A DNA stretch of 64,000 nucleotides. Source: Corylus avellana. Lineage: Eukaryota > Streptophyta > Magnoliopsida > Fagales > Betulaceae. A program made the translations under genes and the position numbers. Shown one piece after another: positions 11,575 to 21,617 of the stretch; position 1 is the stretch's first letter; every line of letters starts with the position of its first letter. The DNA lies in NCBI RefSeq assembly GCF_901000735.1, contig NC_081541.1, positions 23,987,676 through 24,051,675 of the forward strand, read 5' to 3'. The notes beneath the pieces are model-generated. The model saw nothing but the letters and a program-made list of their open reading frames with translations. It did not search any database and was not told the origin of the DNA.

Positions 11575-12107
11575 CAAAGCCACATTGTAAAAATCGGCTT
11601 CACACTCCTAACACATTTCTCTGCTCACCATACTTACTTGGTTGAGGCTTTCTAGATAGCCTGCTACCTTACAAATAGACTACCCAAGCCTGTCCTACAC
11701 AATGACTCCATTTTCAAAAAATGTTTTCACCTTCAACTCAATTACAGCTTTCTGCATTTTTTGTTGTACTTGTTAACCCCATCTCTGGCCCTAAAAGAAG
11801 CACATAAACTACACTTTTGCTTCGACATATGTATCTTCATAGGTTATAGTCCCTCTGATCGTAGCTACAAATGCCTTTGTTAAGGTGGGTGACTTTACAC
11901 CCATCAACTCCTTTGGGTTTGCAATGTTTTGATTCCACATACAATATTGATTTATTCGAATCAATATTTGTTTGAATTTTATTGAACTGTGACTTAATTG
12001 TTAAATTGGTACATTAATTCAACAAGACATGTTCATCCCACCTCTATGTCTAGCATCTAGAGTAGTCTTAGAGATTTTTCAATATTAATGTTATATTTTC
12101 TAAAACT
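11575..12107. other. Intervening sequence without a recognised gene, copy A
   Basis: About 530 bases between the outer solo LTR and the Pack-type element. A minus-strand frame of about 45 codons starting near 11,945 is open but resembles nothing I recognise and is followed by many stops. Treated as decayed repeat. Confidence 0.4.
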
Positions 12108-12700
12108 AAAATATCTCTATGTTTTTTTTTTTTTTTGAAAGTTTACTCCCTCGGTCAATCAAAATGCCAATAAAATCCCTAATGTCAAAATTTTCTAACC
12201 GTCGTTAGTCACAATCAAAACCCAACGTTTTGCCATGTCAGCATATTAATTTTTTTATTAATTTAATTTAAAAATTAAATCTAAAATTATTATAAAAGAA
12301 ATTGAAGGGGTGGCTGGAATCACGTGATGCTTGTCGCCGGAGATGGAGTGGTTGGCGTTACTGTGCGTGGCCGGCTGTGGGTGGCAGTGGCCCGTGGGTG
12401 GGGGGAGAGGCAAGATGGAGATGGGGGAGAGATATGGGGATTTCAATTTTGGGTGAAATTTGGATTGTCCCTTTCTTTGAGAGAATGTGGGTTCGGCTAG
12501 AGACAGAGAGAGAGAATGTGGGGTTGCCGGAGACACAAAGAGAGAGAGTGTCGAAGGTGGCTGCTGCATAAGCGTTTAGGAATTCAAAATTTTCCATCTT
12601 CTGAATTGGGTTTTCCATTTGGGGTCTCTAGATTTGGTCTCAAAAATTTGATTGATTTGAGCTCAAGAATGTGTCGCTTTTCCCACATGATGTCGGGGAT

Positions 12701-13060
12701 TTCTAGTGCACCCACCAAAAAAGTCTCTAGAATCCCAGCTCTCCAGATTACTAGGCTTGAACCTCGACAAACACTTGCACGCTATACTATCGTTAATATT
12801 GCAACTGCTAAAGTTCCCACAAGCATTATAAATGAGACATTTCTCTTCTGGCACCTACCATATCAAATTCCAATGGCCCCTATCCCAGATATGATACTCT
12901 AACAGCCCAGTGTAGTTCATAATCAACCTCGTGGAATTGTAATTAGTGGAAGTATAATCCAATAGCCTATGTGTTGAATTTTGGAGAAAAGGGTTATATT
13001 TTGTAGGCTTGATGACGCTCTCGTTGAAATTTGACAATAAATAGGGTATGACTTGAGGCA
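12701..13060 (-). pseudogene. Captured S-domain receptor-kinase fragment, copy A
   Basis: Read on the minus strand from about 13,060, the centre of the Pack-type element encodes about 120 codons of the extracellular S-domain of a G-type lectin receptor-like kinase. Visible are 'STRLIMNYTGLLEY' and 'WNLIW' (S-locus glycoprotein domain), then the cysteine-rich EGF-like part 'CLIYNACGNFSSC', 'ACKCLSRFKPSN' and 'FFGGCTR'. The spacing and cysteines match the family (for example the At4g03230-like group). A stop follows the WNLIW motif. The lectin, PAN, membrane and kinase parts are absent. It is a transduplicated gene fragment, not a gene. The arms could act as promoters for antisense or hairpin RNA, but that is inference. 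Confidence 0.85.
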
Positions 13061-13352
13061 TTTCATCTATGTGGGAAAAGTGACAGATTCTTGAGATTAA
13101 AGATGATGAAAGTGAGTGATCCATACCCACTGTTCGATCCGGCAACCCCACGTTCTCTCTCTCTTTGTCTCCAGCCGAACCCATGTTCTCTCTAAGAAAG
13201 GGACAATCCAAATTTCACCCAAAATTGAAATCCCAAAATCTCTCCCTCCATCTCCATCTTCTCTCTCCCCCCACCCATAGCCGGCCACGAGCAGCAACGC
13301 CGACCACTCCATCTCTGGCGACAAGCATCACGTGATTCCAGCTACCCTTTCA

Positions 13353-13353
<1 letters not shown>

Positions 13354-13383
<30 letters not shown>

Positions 13384-13425
13384 GTTATTATTATTACTAC
13401 TATTATTATTATTATTATTATTTTA
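13354..13425. repeat. (ATT)n microsatellite, copy A
   Basis: Imperfect ATT/ACT trinucleotide run inside the right arm of the Pack-type element. It has the same length in the inverted copy at 29,010-29,081 and a different length in block B (about 56,405-56,465). Confidence 0.95.
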
Positions 13426-13644
13426 AATTTCAGATTTAATTTTTAAATTAAATTAATATAAAATTAATATGCTGACATGACAAAACAATGCGTTTTGATT
13501 GGGACTAATGATGGTTAGAAAATTTGATGGTAGGGATTTTATTGGCATTTTGATTGACTGAGGGAGTAAATTTTCAAAAAAAAAAAAACTTAGAGAAATT
13601 TTAGTTTTGGCTGGTTGACTCAGGGACTTATAATATATTTACCC

Positions 13645-14297
13645 TTTCTAAAACTAGTTTTCAAGTGAGAGAATATTAAAGTCATTATAGGGTGTGAAGT
13701 AATGGAACCCTTGTGGACATTAAGCAACTGTTTCCTTCTTGGGTTATCAATTCTAGTTTCATATGAATTTTACCTCAATGTAAATTCTCCGTAAATAAGG
13801 AGTAGCCCAAATGAACCATTTACAAACATCAATTTTCTTTCAGGCTAGTGAAATATTAGAACTATCATTCTTGATGCTTCATAGAAGTAGACAATCTCCT
13901 TGAAAGAGATTCATTTTTCTATGATTTAATTATTGATTTTTTTTACACCTTTATTTTCTTCAATATGTGTTAATATCAAAAGAGAGATAGTACGAATCAA
14001 TTGACAAATGGAAGTAATGAAGGACATGAAAAAGAACACAATAGAAGATAAAGATAAATCCACATTGAATAGAGTCTTATTGGTCAACAATGGTGTTTTG
14101 GTAGAGTCTCACCACCAAGGGAAGAAGAATCACACCTCAAATAGAGAAATCTCGTCTCAAGATAATTAGCCTAATATATATATATATAAATGTTAGCTTC
14201 TTATTTGATAAACTTAACCGCTACTAAAATGATAAACTATTACTAGGATAACAAGAATGAACTTAAACACTATTAGAATGACAACTATTACTAAGAT
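13645..14297. other. Intervening sequence without a recognised gene, copy A
   Basis: About 650 bases between the Pack-type element and the 2.2 kb solo LTR. It holds only short, stop-filled frames and a TA run near 14,174-14,188. It resembles old retroelement sequence, but no domain is visible. Confidence 0.4.
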
Positions 14298-16464
14298 TGT
14301 AGTGCCCCATGTAATTACTAGGTTGTGGTTAGCTTAGTTGGAAGGTTAGAAAAGTTTCCCGGTTCATTAAGGCACGTTGGATGGAAGATTTGTTGGATTT
14401 TAGGCACTCACTGAATGGTCGCAGGGGGGGACCATCGAATGTTCACTCTGTAACCATAGACCCGTTGGGTAATAGTATATTGAACGTTTGGGGGGGACCA
14501 CCGAACGTTTGTTGACTAAAGTTTGACCCACTGGGTAATGACCGACCATACGCCCTACAACCCCTAAATCACTGTGTGAATAGTACACCAAACGTTCGAC
14601 CCTAGACCATCGAACATTCAGTAACTTATAGGCTATCATAGTAGTGCCCTTAGCTCTTCCGAACCCTATAAATACCCCATCCCATGCTTTTCTAAGCCTC
14701 ATTCTGCCCTCTGAGCCCTAGAGAAACCCTGCTTGAGTGTTTAGTGAGTTTTGAGAGGAAGAAGGGAGGTTCTTGTAGATTCTTTTTCTAAATAGGTAAC
14801 TTTCTTAACTTAGCTTGTTCTTTACCTAGTTGTTATGCTGGTTAAGCATTTCCCATAGCTTAGTTGCTAGTTTTGGCTTATGTTGTTATTTTATGTTTTA
14901 TTCTCGGTTTAAGCAAGGGTTAGCTTTTCATTCTTGTTGGACGTATTTTCTCTTGGATGGAAGTATTATTTTGGGGTAGGAGTATGTTAGGATCTTGTTA
15001 TAAACTTATGACTTACTTAGAAGTGATTCGGAGGTTGATTGGTTTGAAATGGGTTTTCTTCCCAAGAGCAAATGTTTGCACATCTCTAGTCGAACATTTA
15101 AGGTCTAGGCCGAGCGTTCGACCTAGCTTGTCAGAATGTTTGAATCTCAAGTAGAAACTCTGTTTCGGACATTTTTAGGCTTTAGGCTTAGGACTCGTTT
15201 TAGCTCAGATTTAGGACTGATGTTAGGTATTTTCATTGATATTGAGAGTGTGGAACATTTGGAGGAAACTCTGGAGGAACTTTACGACCCGGGTGAGTAC
15301 AAACTCACGTGAATACTTGTTATTTTTTCGGCATTGCACGACTATTTTATGTGTACTAAACATGCATCTTTACAACTCTCATGAAGTACATTTTGATCTA
15401 CTATGAACTTTATTTTGTGAAAATATGTGTTGCGTAAAAAAAATAAAAAATAATAATGAATATGGTGAGATTTGTAAGAGCATTCATATAAAAGACAGAT
15501 AAAACTAATTGCATCGTATGACATGGTATACTAGTATGTGCATATTGTGCAGGATAATGGTTATGAGCTTACTATACAAGTTAACTTTCTGGTCAAATGT
15601 GTGTGTGTTGTATGGGCCTTGGATCGAACTGTTATTTTGTGATCGGCGCAACTATGTTTGATTAGCGGGTCACTACAAGATTTACATTATTAGTATCGTG
15701 GGCCACCCAACGTCGGACTCAGTCAGGCTGCTAGTTACGGATGGTAGAGTATAATGGTTGGGGCACCGACATTATATTACAGGTCCCTCGGGACAGTGCC
15801 AACCCTGCTGAGAAAGGGTAATATCTCGGGTAGACCATATAGTTAAACTATGAGTTGAATTATATTAATATGGCATTCATGATAAATTGTCACCTCACAA
15901 TGCTACATGTGATTTATTAATGACTGAATTCATCATTCAAATGACATGCTTACCTTTGTAATTTTTTTTCCCTCCATTATGAATATTTGTTTTGTTATAG
16001 CTAGTTTAGCAGATGATGGATTCATAGAGCAAATTAGTGGTGGTAAAGGACTTGATCCAAGTCATTTTTGAGGATGTGGATCCGATATGGCTCAAATCCA
16101 TATGAGGTTGAAGGAACTATCCATTAGGAATTGATCGAGATTGTATTTATGTTATGTTTGGTTAGTATAGGCATTAATGCTATTTTAGAATAGCTAGTAG
16201 TAATATGTATTATATTTTGAAGACTAGTCTCTGGCCAATAGATTGGGAGATCTATCTATGTCATGATGCTTTTAGTTTCAGTCTGATTATTATGATGGTG
16301 GTTTAAATTATTAACATCTCAGTCCCTTGGTTAAAGTCTTTCGTTGTAGTCTAGCTCTCTCTTCGGAGATGATGAGATCTCTGAGTCTTGTTCCGAGAGG
16401 ATTAAGGCCAAGATGCGAATCATGGAGTCAATTACCAGTTAATTGATTTCACTGGGGCGTTACA
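14298..16464 (+). mobile_element. 2.2 kb solo LTR, copy A
   Basis: Starts TGTAGTGCCCC and ends GGGGCGTTACA, an 11 bp imperfect terminal inverted repeat with TG...CA. Candidate 5 bp target duplication AAGAT / ATGAT (4 of 5). It has a TATA box at 14,666 and a U3 with repeated CGAACGTTCG-type motifs at 14,410-14,640. Internal modules (GAGGGACCTGTAATA in reverse, GGTCACTACA in reverse) are shared with the nested and outer LTRs at 7,819-11,574. Copy B (57,334-59,500) has the same length of 2,167 bases. Confidence 0.72.
14666..14674 (+). promoter_or_regulatory. TATA box of the solo LTR, copy A
   Basis: CTATAAATA followed about 30-40 bases downstream by a CT-rich leader start. It fits an LTR promoter and is conserved in copy B (57,702-57,710). 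Confidence 0.55.
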
Positions 16465-16849
16465 ATGATACCATAAATGATAAACACTAGTACCTCAATA
16501 GTTGATCTCACATCAACTGCGTTTATTGAAATGATAAAATAAACAACTTCCTTAGTTGGCCACTGAACGGACTCTGCATCAGCGAGTTCTTAATAAATGG
16601 TATGTTGACTATAATCAACCCACTCTTGCTTTACAGGGAAAAGTAAAATGTAAAGTAAAAATAAAAATGATAGTAGTTCTAAAAGATCAAGTTGAAGTCA
16701 TGATGGAAATGATTTAGAAAAAATCAATTAATAGTCTTCTTTCGCTCGATTCTCTTTCTTCAACCTTGTTTAAAAACTCTTGACTACCTCTTAAAAATTT
16801 GTCTTCCTCTTTGTTTGAAATCAATTTAAGATTTCCTACAAATCACTTG
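16465..16849. other. Intervening sequence between two LTRs, copy A
   Basis: About 385 bases with no gene seen. Conserved in block B (59,501-59,889). Confidence 0.4.
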
Positions 16850-17075
16850 TGATAATTGCCAAAATATTCATATTTTAGCCCTTAATTTACACTTGTTAAG
16901 TTCTTAGTCTTGTTATGTTGTGCTATTTTATTTTCTTTTTGTGTTTTCTGTGTTTTTGTAGGTCATGGAAGAAAAGAAAGCTTTTCTAAAAAAGTTCCAA
17001 GCTTAAAGGGCAAATTGGGAAGACCTAGAAGATATGGTTAAGCTTAACCAATCGTAATAGAGGACCTAGAAGATG
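16850..17075 (+). mobile_element. Start of an Athila-like LTR, copy A, cut by the gap
   Basis: Starts TGATAATTGCCAAAATATTC and is identical to the reverse complement of 25,585-25,360. The rest of the same LTR is found at 25,359-23,920 in reverse. The gap at 17,076 therefore probably does not exist in the genome. Confidence 0.8.
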
Positions 17076-17175
17076 NNNNNNNNNNNNNNNNNNNNNNNNN
17101 NNNNNNNNNNNNNNNNNNNNNNNNNNNNNNNNNNNNNNNNNNNNNNNNNNNNNNNNNNNNNNNNNNNNNNNNNNN
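17076..17175. other. Assembly gap, 100 N
   Basis: Run of exactly 100 N, the usual placeholder for an unsized scaffold gap. The sequence left of it ends inside an Athila-like LTR. The sequence right of it starts inside an unrelated coiled-coil reading frame. Confidence 0.99.
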
Positions 17176-18521
17176 GATTCTAGAGGAGGCTAAGTCTGAG
17201 AGTTCAGAGGCTTGCAGAGCCGAGCCCAATCCTCCTCAACTTCAACCCAAGGATACGGAAACTGCCAGAGAACCCCAAGGGATTCCTCATCAATGTGAGG
17301 TTGGGTCCCACTCCCGAGAATTGCCTTGTGAAAATGAGGTTAATCCTTAGTTTGTGATGACACCAAGTCATACCGAGGAGACTCCTTGCTCGTCCGAGGA
17401 TCATTCCGCCGAGGCTTCTCAGCCGGCCGGTTCCTCAATTAACCCGAGGACTTTGAGTTGGACTGTTGGCCCACCCCTCACCGATTTCAGCCGGGGATTG
17501 CTGGGGAGTCCTTTCAGTGACTTAGCCAATTTGATCCCCATGGACTGCCTGAAGGTGCTGGTGACAAGTCTCCAAGGGAAGTGATGGAGTGGAATATTTA
17601 CTACCAATTGGTCGTAAGTGCTCCTCATTCTCTTCCTCTATTTATGCTTTTTATAAATTGGCTCACTATGCTCCTATTTTGCAGGGTATTACGAAGACAC
17701 TATTCCTCTACTGGGACTTTAAGAACCACCTGAACCACCTTCAAACCTCGACTTCAGAGATTGAGAGTTCGCTGAAGAGATTGGAGGAGTCCAAGGCTGA
17801 GAAACCTCGGTTGAAGGAGCTTTTGGCCCAACAAGAAAATGAACTGCTTCTCTCAGCTCAACAGTTGTCACTCACGGAGAACAAACCTGAAAAAGCTAAC
17901 TCTAAAGTTTCTGAGGCTAATTATCGGGCTGAGAGCCTAGAAGCCGAGCTCATGGCAATCAAGGAAAAGTTTGAGAAGCTTGGTGAAGACCATTCAATCC
18001 TCTGGGAGGAGCTCAAGCAAATTTTGGAGAAATGCACCAATGCTAAGCTGCAATGTATTTCCTTCGAAGATAGGATAACTCGAGTATCTTCGCAGCTTAA
18101 GGAAGCATAGAGGGAGGCCTCGGTGCAATGTTCGAGAGTTGAGAAGGCCAAGGCAAGGTCAAGGGGACTCAAGGAGAAGTTCCATCATGTGAAGGGGTAG
18201 CTTCGCCATTACAACGAGAAAGCTCGAAACTATCTTAGGCAGCTCTCCTTTGCTTCTTGAACAAGAGATCAAGGTTGGGCCCGAGGGTATGTTGTAGGCT
18301 TTGAGACCTTCAGAGACTTAGGCTTCAACCCTTTCGTGCACATCAGTCTTGACACGGCTTCTCCCAATGCCTTTCCTCCCGAAGATGAGGCTTGCCTCGG
18401 TCAGGAGCAGATACCAAGCGCTCGGGGTATTAAAGAGTTTGGGTTCAACCCTACTAATGAATCCTCGAAACCTACTATAATCACAGGTAATGTTGGGATT
18501 TCCAAACTTAAGGACGAATGA
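17176..18521 (+). pseudogene. Retroelement-associated coiled-coil ORF, broken
   Basis: The plus-strand coding region is truncated at its start by the gap. It has a proline- and glutamate-rich first part (to about 17,585), a probable short intron (donor GTAAGT near 17,610, acceptor TTTTGCAG near 17,683), and a long heptad-rich coiled coil (about 17,740-18,230) with many E, L and K. The end contains 'GYVVGFETFRDLGFNPF' and stops at 18,519-18,521. In-frame stops at 17,348 and after 'SSQLKEA' (18,108) show decay. The layout resembles the extra coiled-coil proteins (putative gypsy-type 'transposase' family) often annotated in plant Ty3/gypsy elements. That assignment is from memory of the family and is moderate. 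It lies directly upstream of an LTR in the same direction. Confidence 0.55.
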
Positions 18522-18583
18522 TACTTTTATAATATTTGAATATTAATCAAAAAGTTCATTTTGTCCGACTCTGGTTTGCTTTT

Positions 18584-19977
18584 TGTTAAGTGCCAAAATA
18601 TTCTTATTTTAGCCTTAAACTTATATGTGTTAATTCCTTAGTGTTGTTAGTTTATGCCATTTTATTCCTCTTTTGTATTTTCTGTGTCTTTGCAGGCCTT
18701 TGGAAGAAAAGGAAGAAAACCTGGAAGTATTGAGCTTAAAGAGCAAATTTGGAAAAAGCTGAAGGCTCTGGTAGTGCGATCGATTGCAAGAGAACTGCGA
18801 TTGAACGCACAACAAGCAAGAGAACCAGACAAGTGCAAGGCGTGCGCTCGTGCGTGCAAGCAACAGCCTCGATCGCAAATGTGATCGAGTGCCTAACACA
18901 TACGATCGATTGCAATCCTACGATCGAGCGCACCCATACACTATAGAACAATGAGCTGTGGCCAGAATGCCCTTTACTTCCATATTAGGGTATTCCAAAT
19001 CCAACTTGTAATATGATTAAACCCTACGAATTTTTTAGGTTTACTAGTGTAACAAGGACTTCTAAAGGCCTATAAATAGACCTCTTAGCTTCTATGAATA
19101 AGTGTGGTGAAAAGAGGCAAAAGCTCTGGAAAGGAACTGAAGGCTACATCAAGAAGAGTTTGGATTTTTCTCCTCTTCCACCTTTTATGTTGTTATGTAG
19201 TTTATATTTTAATTGGGGCTAGATTGAAGCCCTAGTCATGACTATTTATGATTTCAATATTGACGCATTCGCTACAATTATATTTTGGTATATTTAACTT
19301 GATTAATTCCTGTTTTCTTGTATTCCTCATATGCGTTTGCTTGATCAACATATGCATGTGGTATAGACTAGTTATTTAAATCAATTTGAAAGACCGAGTC
19401 CTGGGTTTAATAAGAGTAACAAAAGAAATTCACACTGGGTTTTTAGGTTAATCAACATGGGGAACTTGGAGTATACACCCATGCCTTAGGCCTCATGTGT
19501 TTGTCGGTTTCCATAGATTTATGCTTTCTTAAAGAACAACTTAGTATACACCCATGCTAAATCCTTTAAGAAAGAAAAGAATTAGAGTATACACCCATGC
19601 CTAATTCGTTGCTTAGGGAAATCTATAGCTTAAGGAGTATACACCCATGCCCTTAGGTTGGCATACATTAAGTATTCATAATATGATTGGATCATTAGCA
19701 TATTGTTATCTTAATTAGTCTGATCAGTGGTGGATATCAAAATCCTAATCCTTCTTTAGTTTTAGTTTATCTTTTATTTTTTTTCTTTATTTTAATTCAA
19801 TCGACAATTGAATTTTATCTGTTTGATTAAATAGGAAATTACTTCCAAACATAATTTACCAATCCTCATGGGAATGATCTCGTATTTGCCTACTATACAA
19901 TTGTTTGATCTTATGCACTTGTAAGTAAAATATACCAAGTATTTGCCTATTAATTTAAGTGGGTAATTGGCACAACA
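18584..19977 (+). mobile_element. Athila-like LTR, plus orientation
   Basis: Begins TGTTAAGTGCCAAAATATTC and ends TTGGCACAACA. It is the same family as the LTRs at 23,920-25,585 and 59,890-61,588, but clearly diverged and shorter. It has a TATA box CTATAAATA at 19,070. Between 19,470 and 19,655 the word AGTATACACCCATGC occurs four times. No primer-binding site follows, so if it belongs to the coiled-coil ORF upstream it is a 3' LTR. No clear polypurine tract is visible before it. Confidence 0.7.
19070..19078 (+). promoter_or_regulatory. TATA box in the plus-oriented Athila-like LTR
   Basis: CTATAAATA in the position conserved across the three LTRs of this family. Confidence 0.5.
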
Positions 19978-20035
19978 CTTTTCCTTTCCTTTTGCAATCT
20001 TTTAAAAATAAACTTTAAGTCTAATTTTTTGAATG

Positions 20036-20492
20036 CTTGGCCTCGGGAAAGCACCCTTGCGGTTGTATTTCACCGAAGTATTTTAGCCTTTGAATGAGCC
20101 TTCTTCTGAGGCATTTCATTCTTAAAATGGGCTAAGTTCATAAAGCGCCTTTACAGCTATTTTTCGTGAATGTGGGCCACGAGAAAGCGCCTTATCGGCT
20201 ATATTTCTCCGAGGTAGTCTAACCTTTAAACAATCTTTCTTTAGAGGCTTTATGTTCTTAATGGGTTAAGTTCGGAAAGTGCCTTTACGGCTATATTTCA
20301 CGAACGTTAGCCTTGAGAGAGCGCCTTATTGGCTATATTTCACTGAGGTATTTTAGTGTCTAGAATTAACCTGTGTCCGAGATTTTAAACTCTTTAATTG
20401 GGCTAAGTTTGGAAAGCACCTTTACAGCTATTTTTCTTAAACACTTGGACTCGGGAAAGCGCCTTTACGGATATTTTTCACCAAGGTAGACA
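20036..20492 (-). repeat. Tandem repeats of about 135 bases downstream of pol
   Basis: About 3.4 imperfect units with starts near 20,129, 20,263 and 20,400 (spacing 134 and 137). Each contains GGGCTAAGTT, then two AAAGCGCCTTTACGGCTAT-type words and a CACCGAGGTA-like block. It lies just past the stop codon of the minus-strand pol. Tat-lineage gypsy elements often carry tandem repeats between integrase and 3' LTR. Confidence 0.8.
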
Positions 20493-20570
20493 TTAACACA
20501 ATAATTTCTGAATATTCCTTGGATTAATACGAAGCTTTTACAAAGTAAATTGAAATTGCAGCTAGGCAAT

Positions 20571-21617
20571 TTAAACATAGTATTTCTTCAGGTGCTCGAC
20601 ATTCCATGGCCTCAAGAGTGCCTTCCCCTCTCTGTCTTCGAGGTGATATGCTCGAGCTCTATGGCATGCCATTACTTTGTAAGGTCCTTCCCAATTTGGA
20701 GCTAGCTTGCCCTTGGCTGGGTCCTTGGTGGCAATAGTAACTTTTCACAAGACCAAGTCTCCCAGCTTGAAGCTTCAGTTCTTGACCTTTTGGTTGAAGT
20801 ACCGAGCTACCCTTTCTTGGTATGCTGCCATGGTTACTTGGGCCGGGTCCCATCTCTCCTGCTGCAAGTCAAGATGTAGCATGATGCCTTCGTCACTGCA
20901 CTCGAGCCGAAAGGTTTCCGCGCAGAAGCTTACCGATCCAACCTCGGCTAGGATTACTGCTTCAGTCGCAAAGGAAGAGTATAAGGAGTCTCTTCGGTTG
21001 GAGTCTTCCTCGTAGTTTGGTATGCCCATAGGACTTCTGGGAGATCCTTGGCTCACTCTCCTTTGCGCTCGCCAAGCTTCTTCTACAGCATCTTGAACGT
21101 GGTCTTATTGGTGGCTTCTACTTGCCCATTCGCTTGGGGATGTCTCGGGGATGAGAAGTAGTTTTTGATATGGAGCTTCCCATTCTCAGAATGAGTCACA
21201 ATCAAATTGCTTCCCATTGTCAGTGACAAATGCGTGTGGAATGCCATACCAACATATGACATTCTCCTAGAGGAACCGCTCTATGCATTTGGCTGTTATG
21301 TTCACCAAGGCCTCCACTTCTGCCCATTTTGTGAAGTAATCTACATCCACCACTACAAACCGAACACCCCCCTTTCCTTGAGACAATGGCCCTACTATAT
21401 CTATCCCCCATTGCGAGAAGGGCCAAGGTGAGGAAATGAAACTTAGCTCCTCAGGGGGTAACTTGGAAACATTGGCAAAGCGTTGGCAATTATCGCAAGT
21501 CCTGACCATTTTCATCGAGTCCCGACTCATGTTCGGCCAGTAGAAACCTGCTCGGACAGCTTTGTGTGCCAACATTCTTGCTCCCGAGTGACTGCCACAG
21601 ATGCCTTCATGAATCTC
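20571..21617 (-). pseudogene. Ty3/gypsy integrase, decayed
   Basis: Continuation of the minus-strand pol. The zinc-binding part ends in 'CDNCQRF' (about 21,500). The catalytic core shows 'GIDIVGPL' (first Asp, about 21,400) and 'DVDYFTKWAEVEAL'. After an in-frame stop near 21,265 it continues with 'TDNGKQF' (second Asp) and frame-broken core sequence. The open part 21,056-20,775 holds the segment with 'FATEAVILAEVG'. The C-terminal end has 'KLAPNWEGPYKV' and 'LLRPWNVEHLKKYY' and finishes at a natural stop at 20,571. Domain order RT, RNase H, integrase is that of Ty3/gypsy. Several stops and frameshifts make it inactive. Confidence 0.9.

Larger units (their letters stand above)
12108..13644. 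mobile_element. Pack-type terminal-inverted-repeat element, copy A
   Basis: About 1.5 kb. The two arms of about 500-590 bases are inverted copies: both contain the AATTTTGACATTAGGGATTT-type outer block, the GCATATTAATTT block, the TCACGTGATGCTTGTCGCC block and the CCACATTCTCTCTC block. The right end extends to GTCCCTGAGTCAACC...ACCC at 13,644. The left arm lacks the last about 37 bases. The centre (12,701-13,060) is not part of the repeat and is a piece of a host gene. Long arms around a captured gene piece are the hallmark of Pack-MULEs. The word TTTCTAAAACT flanks both sides, but half of it can be explained by the arm itself. Confidence 0.75.
1..17075. repeat. Large direct duplication, block A
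   Basis: This block is colinear with block B from 43,058 onward, with the same order and orientation of the MULE, nested solo LTRs, Pack-type element, 2.2 kb solo LTR and Athila-like LTR start. Position 1 corresponds to about 43,058. One hand-aligned stretch of about 150 bases near 1,090-1,240 shows about seven differences from block B, so the copies are diverged by roughly 4-5 percent there. The left limit lies outside the window. Colinearity continues past the gap only if the next contig is reversed (25,359 down to about 21,491). Confidence 0.9.

Noticed and set aside
11660..11950. Possible minus-strand gene starting near 11,945
   Set aside because: Only about 45 codons are open, then many stops. 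No family was recognised and there is no splice pattern.
12097..13655. TTTCTAAAACT as a clean target duplication of the Pack-type element
   Set aside because: On the left side AAAACT is part of the arm itself, so the match is partly trivial. The left tip has lost about 37 bases.
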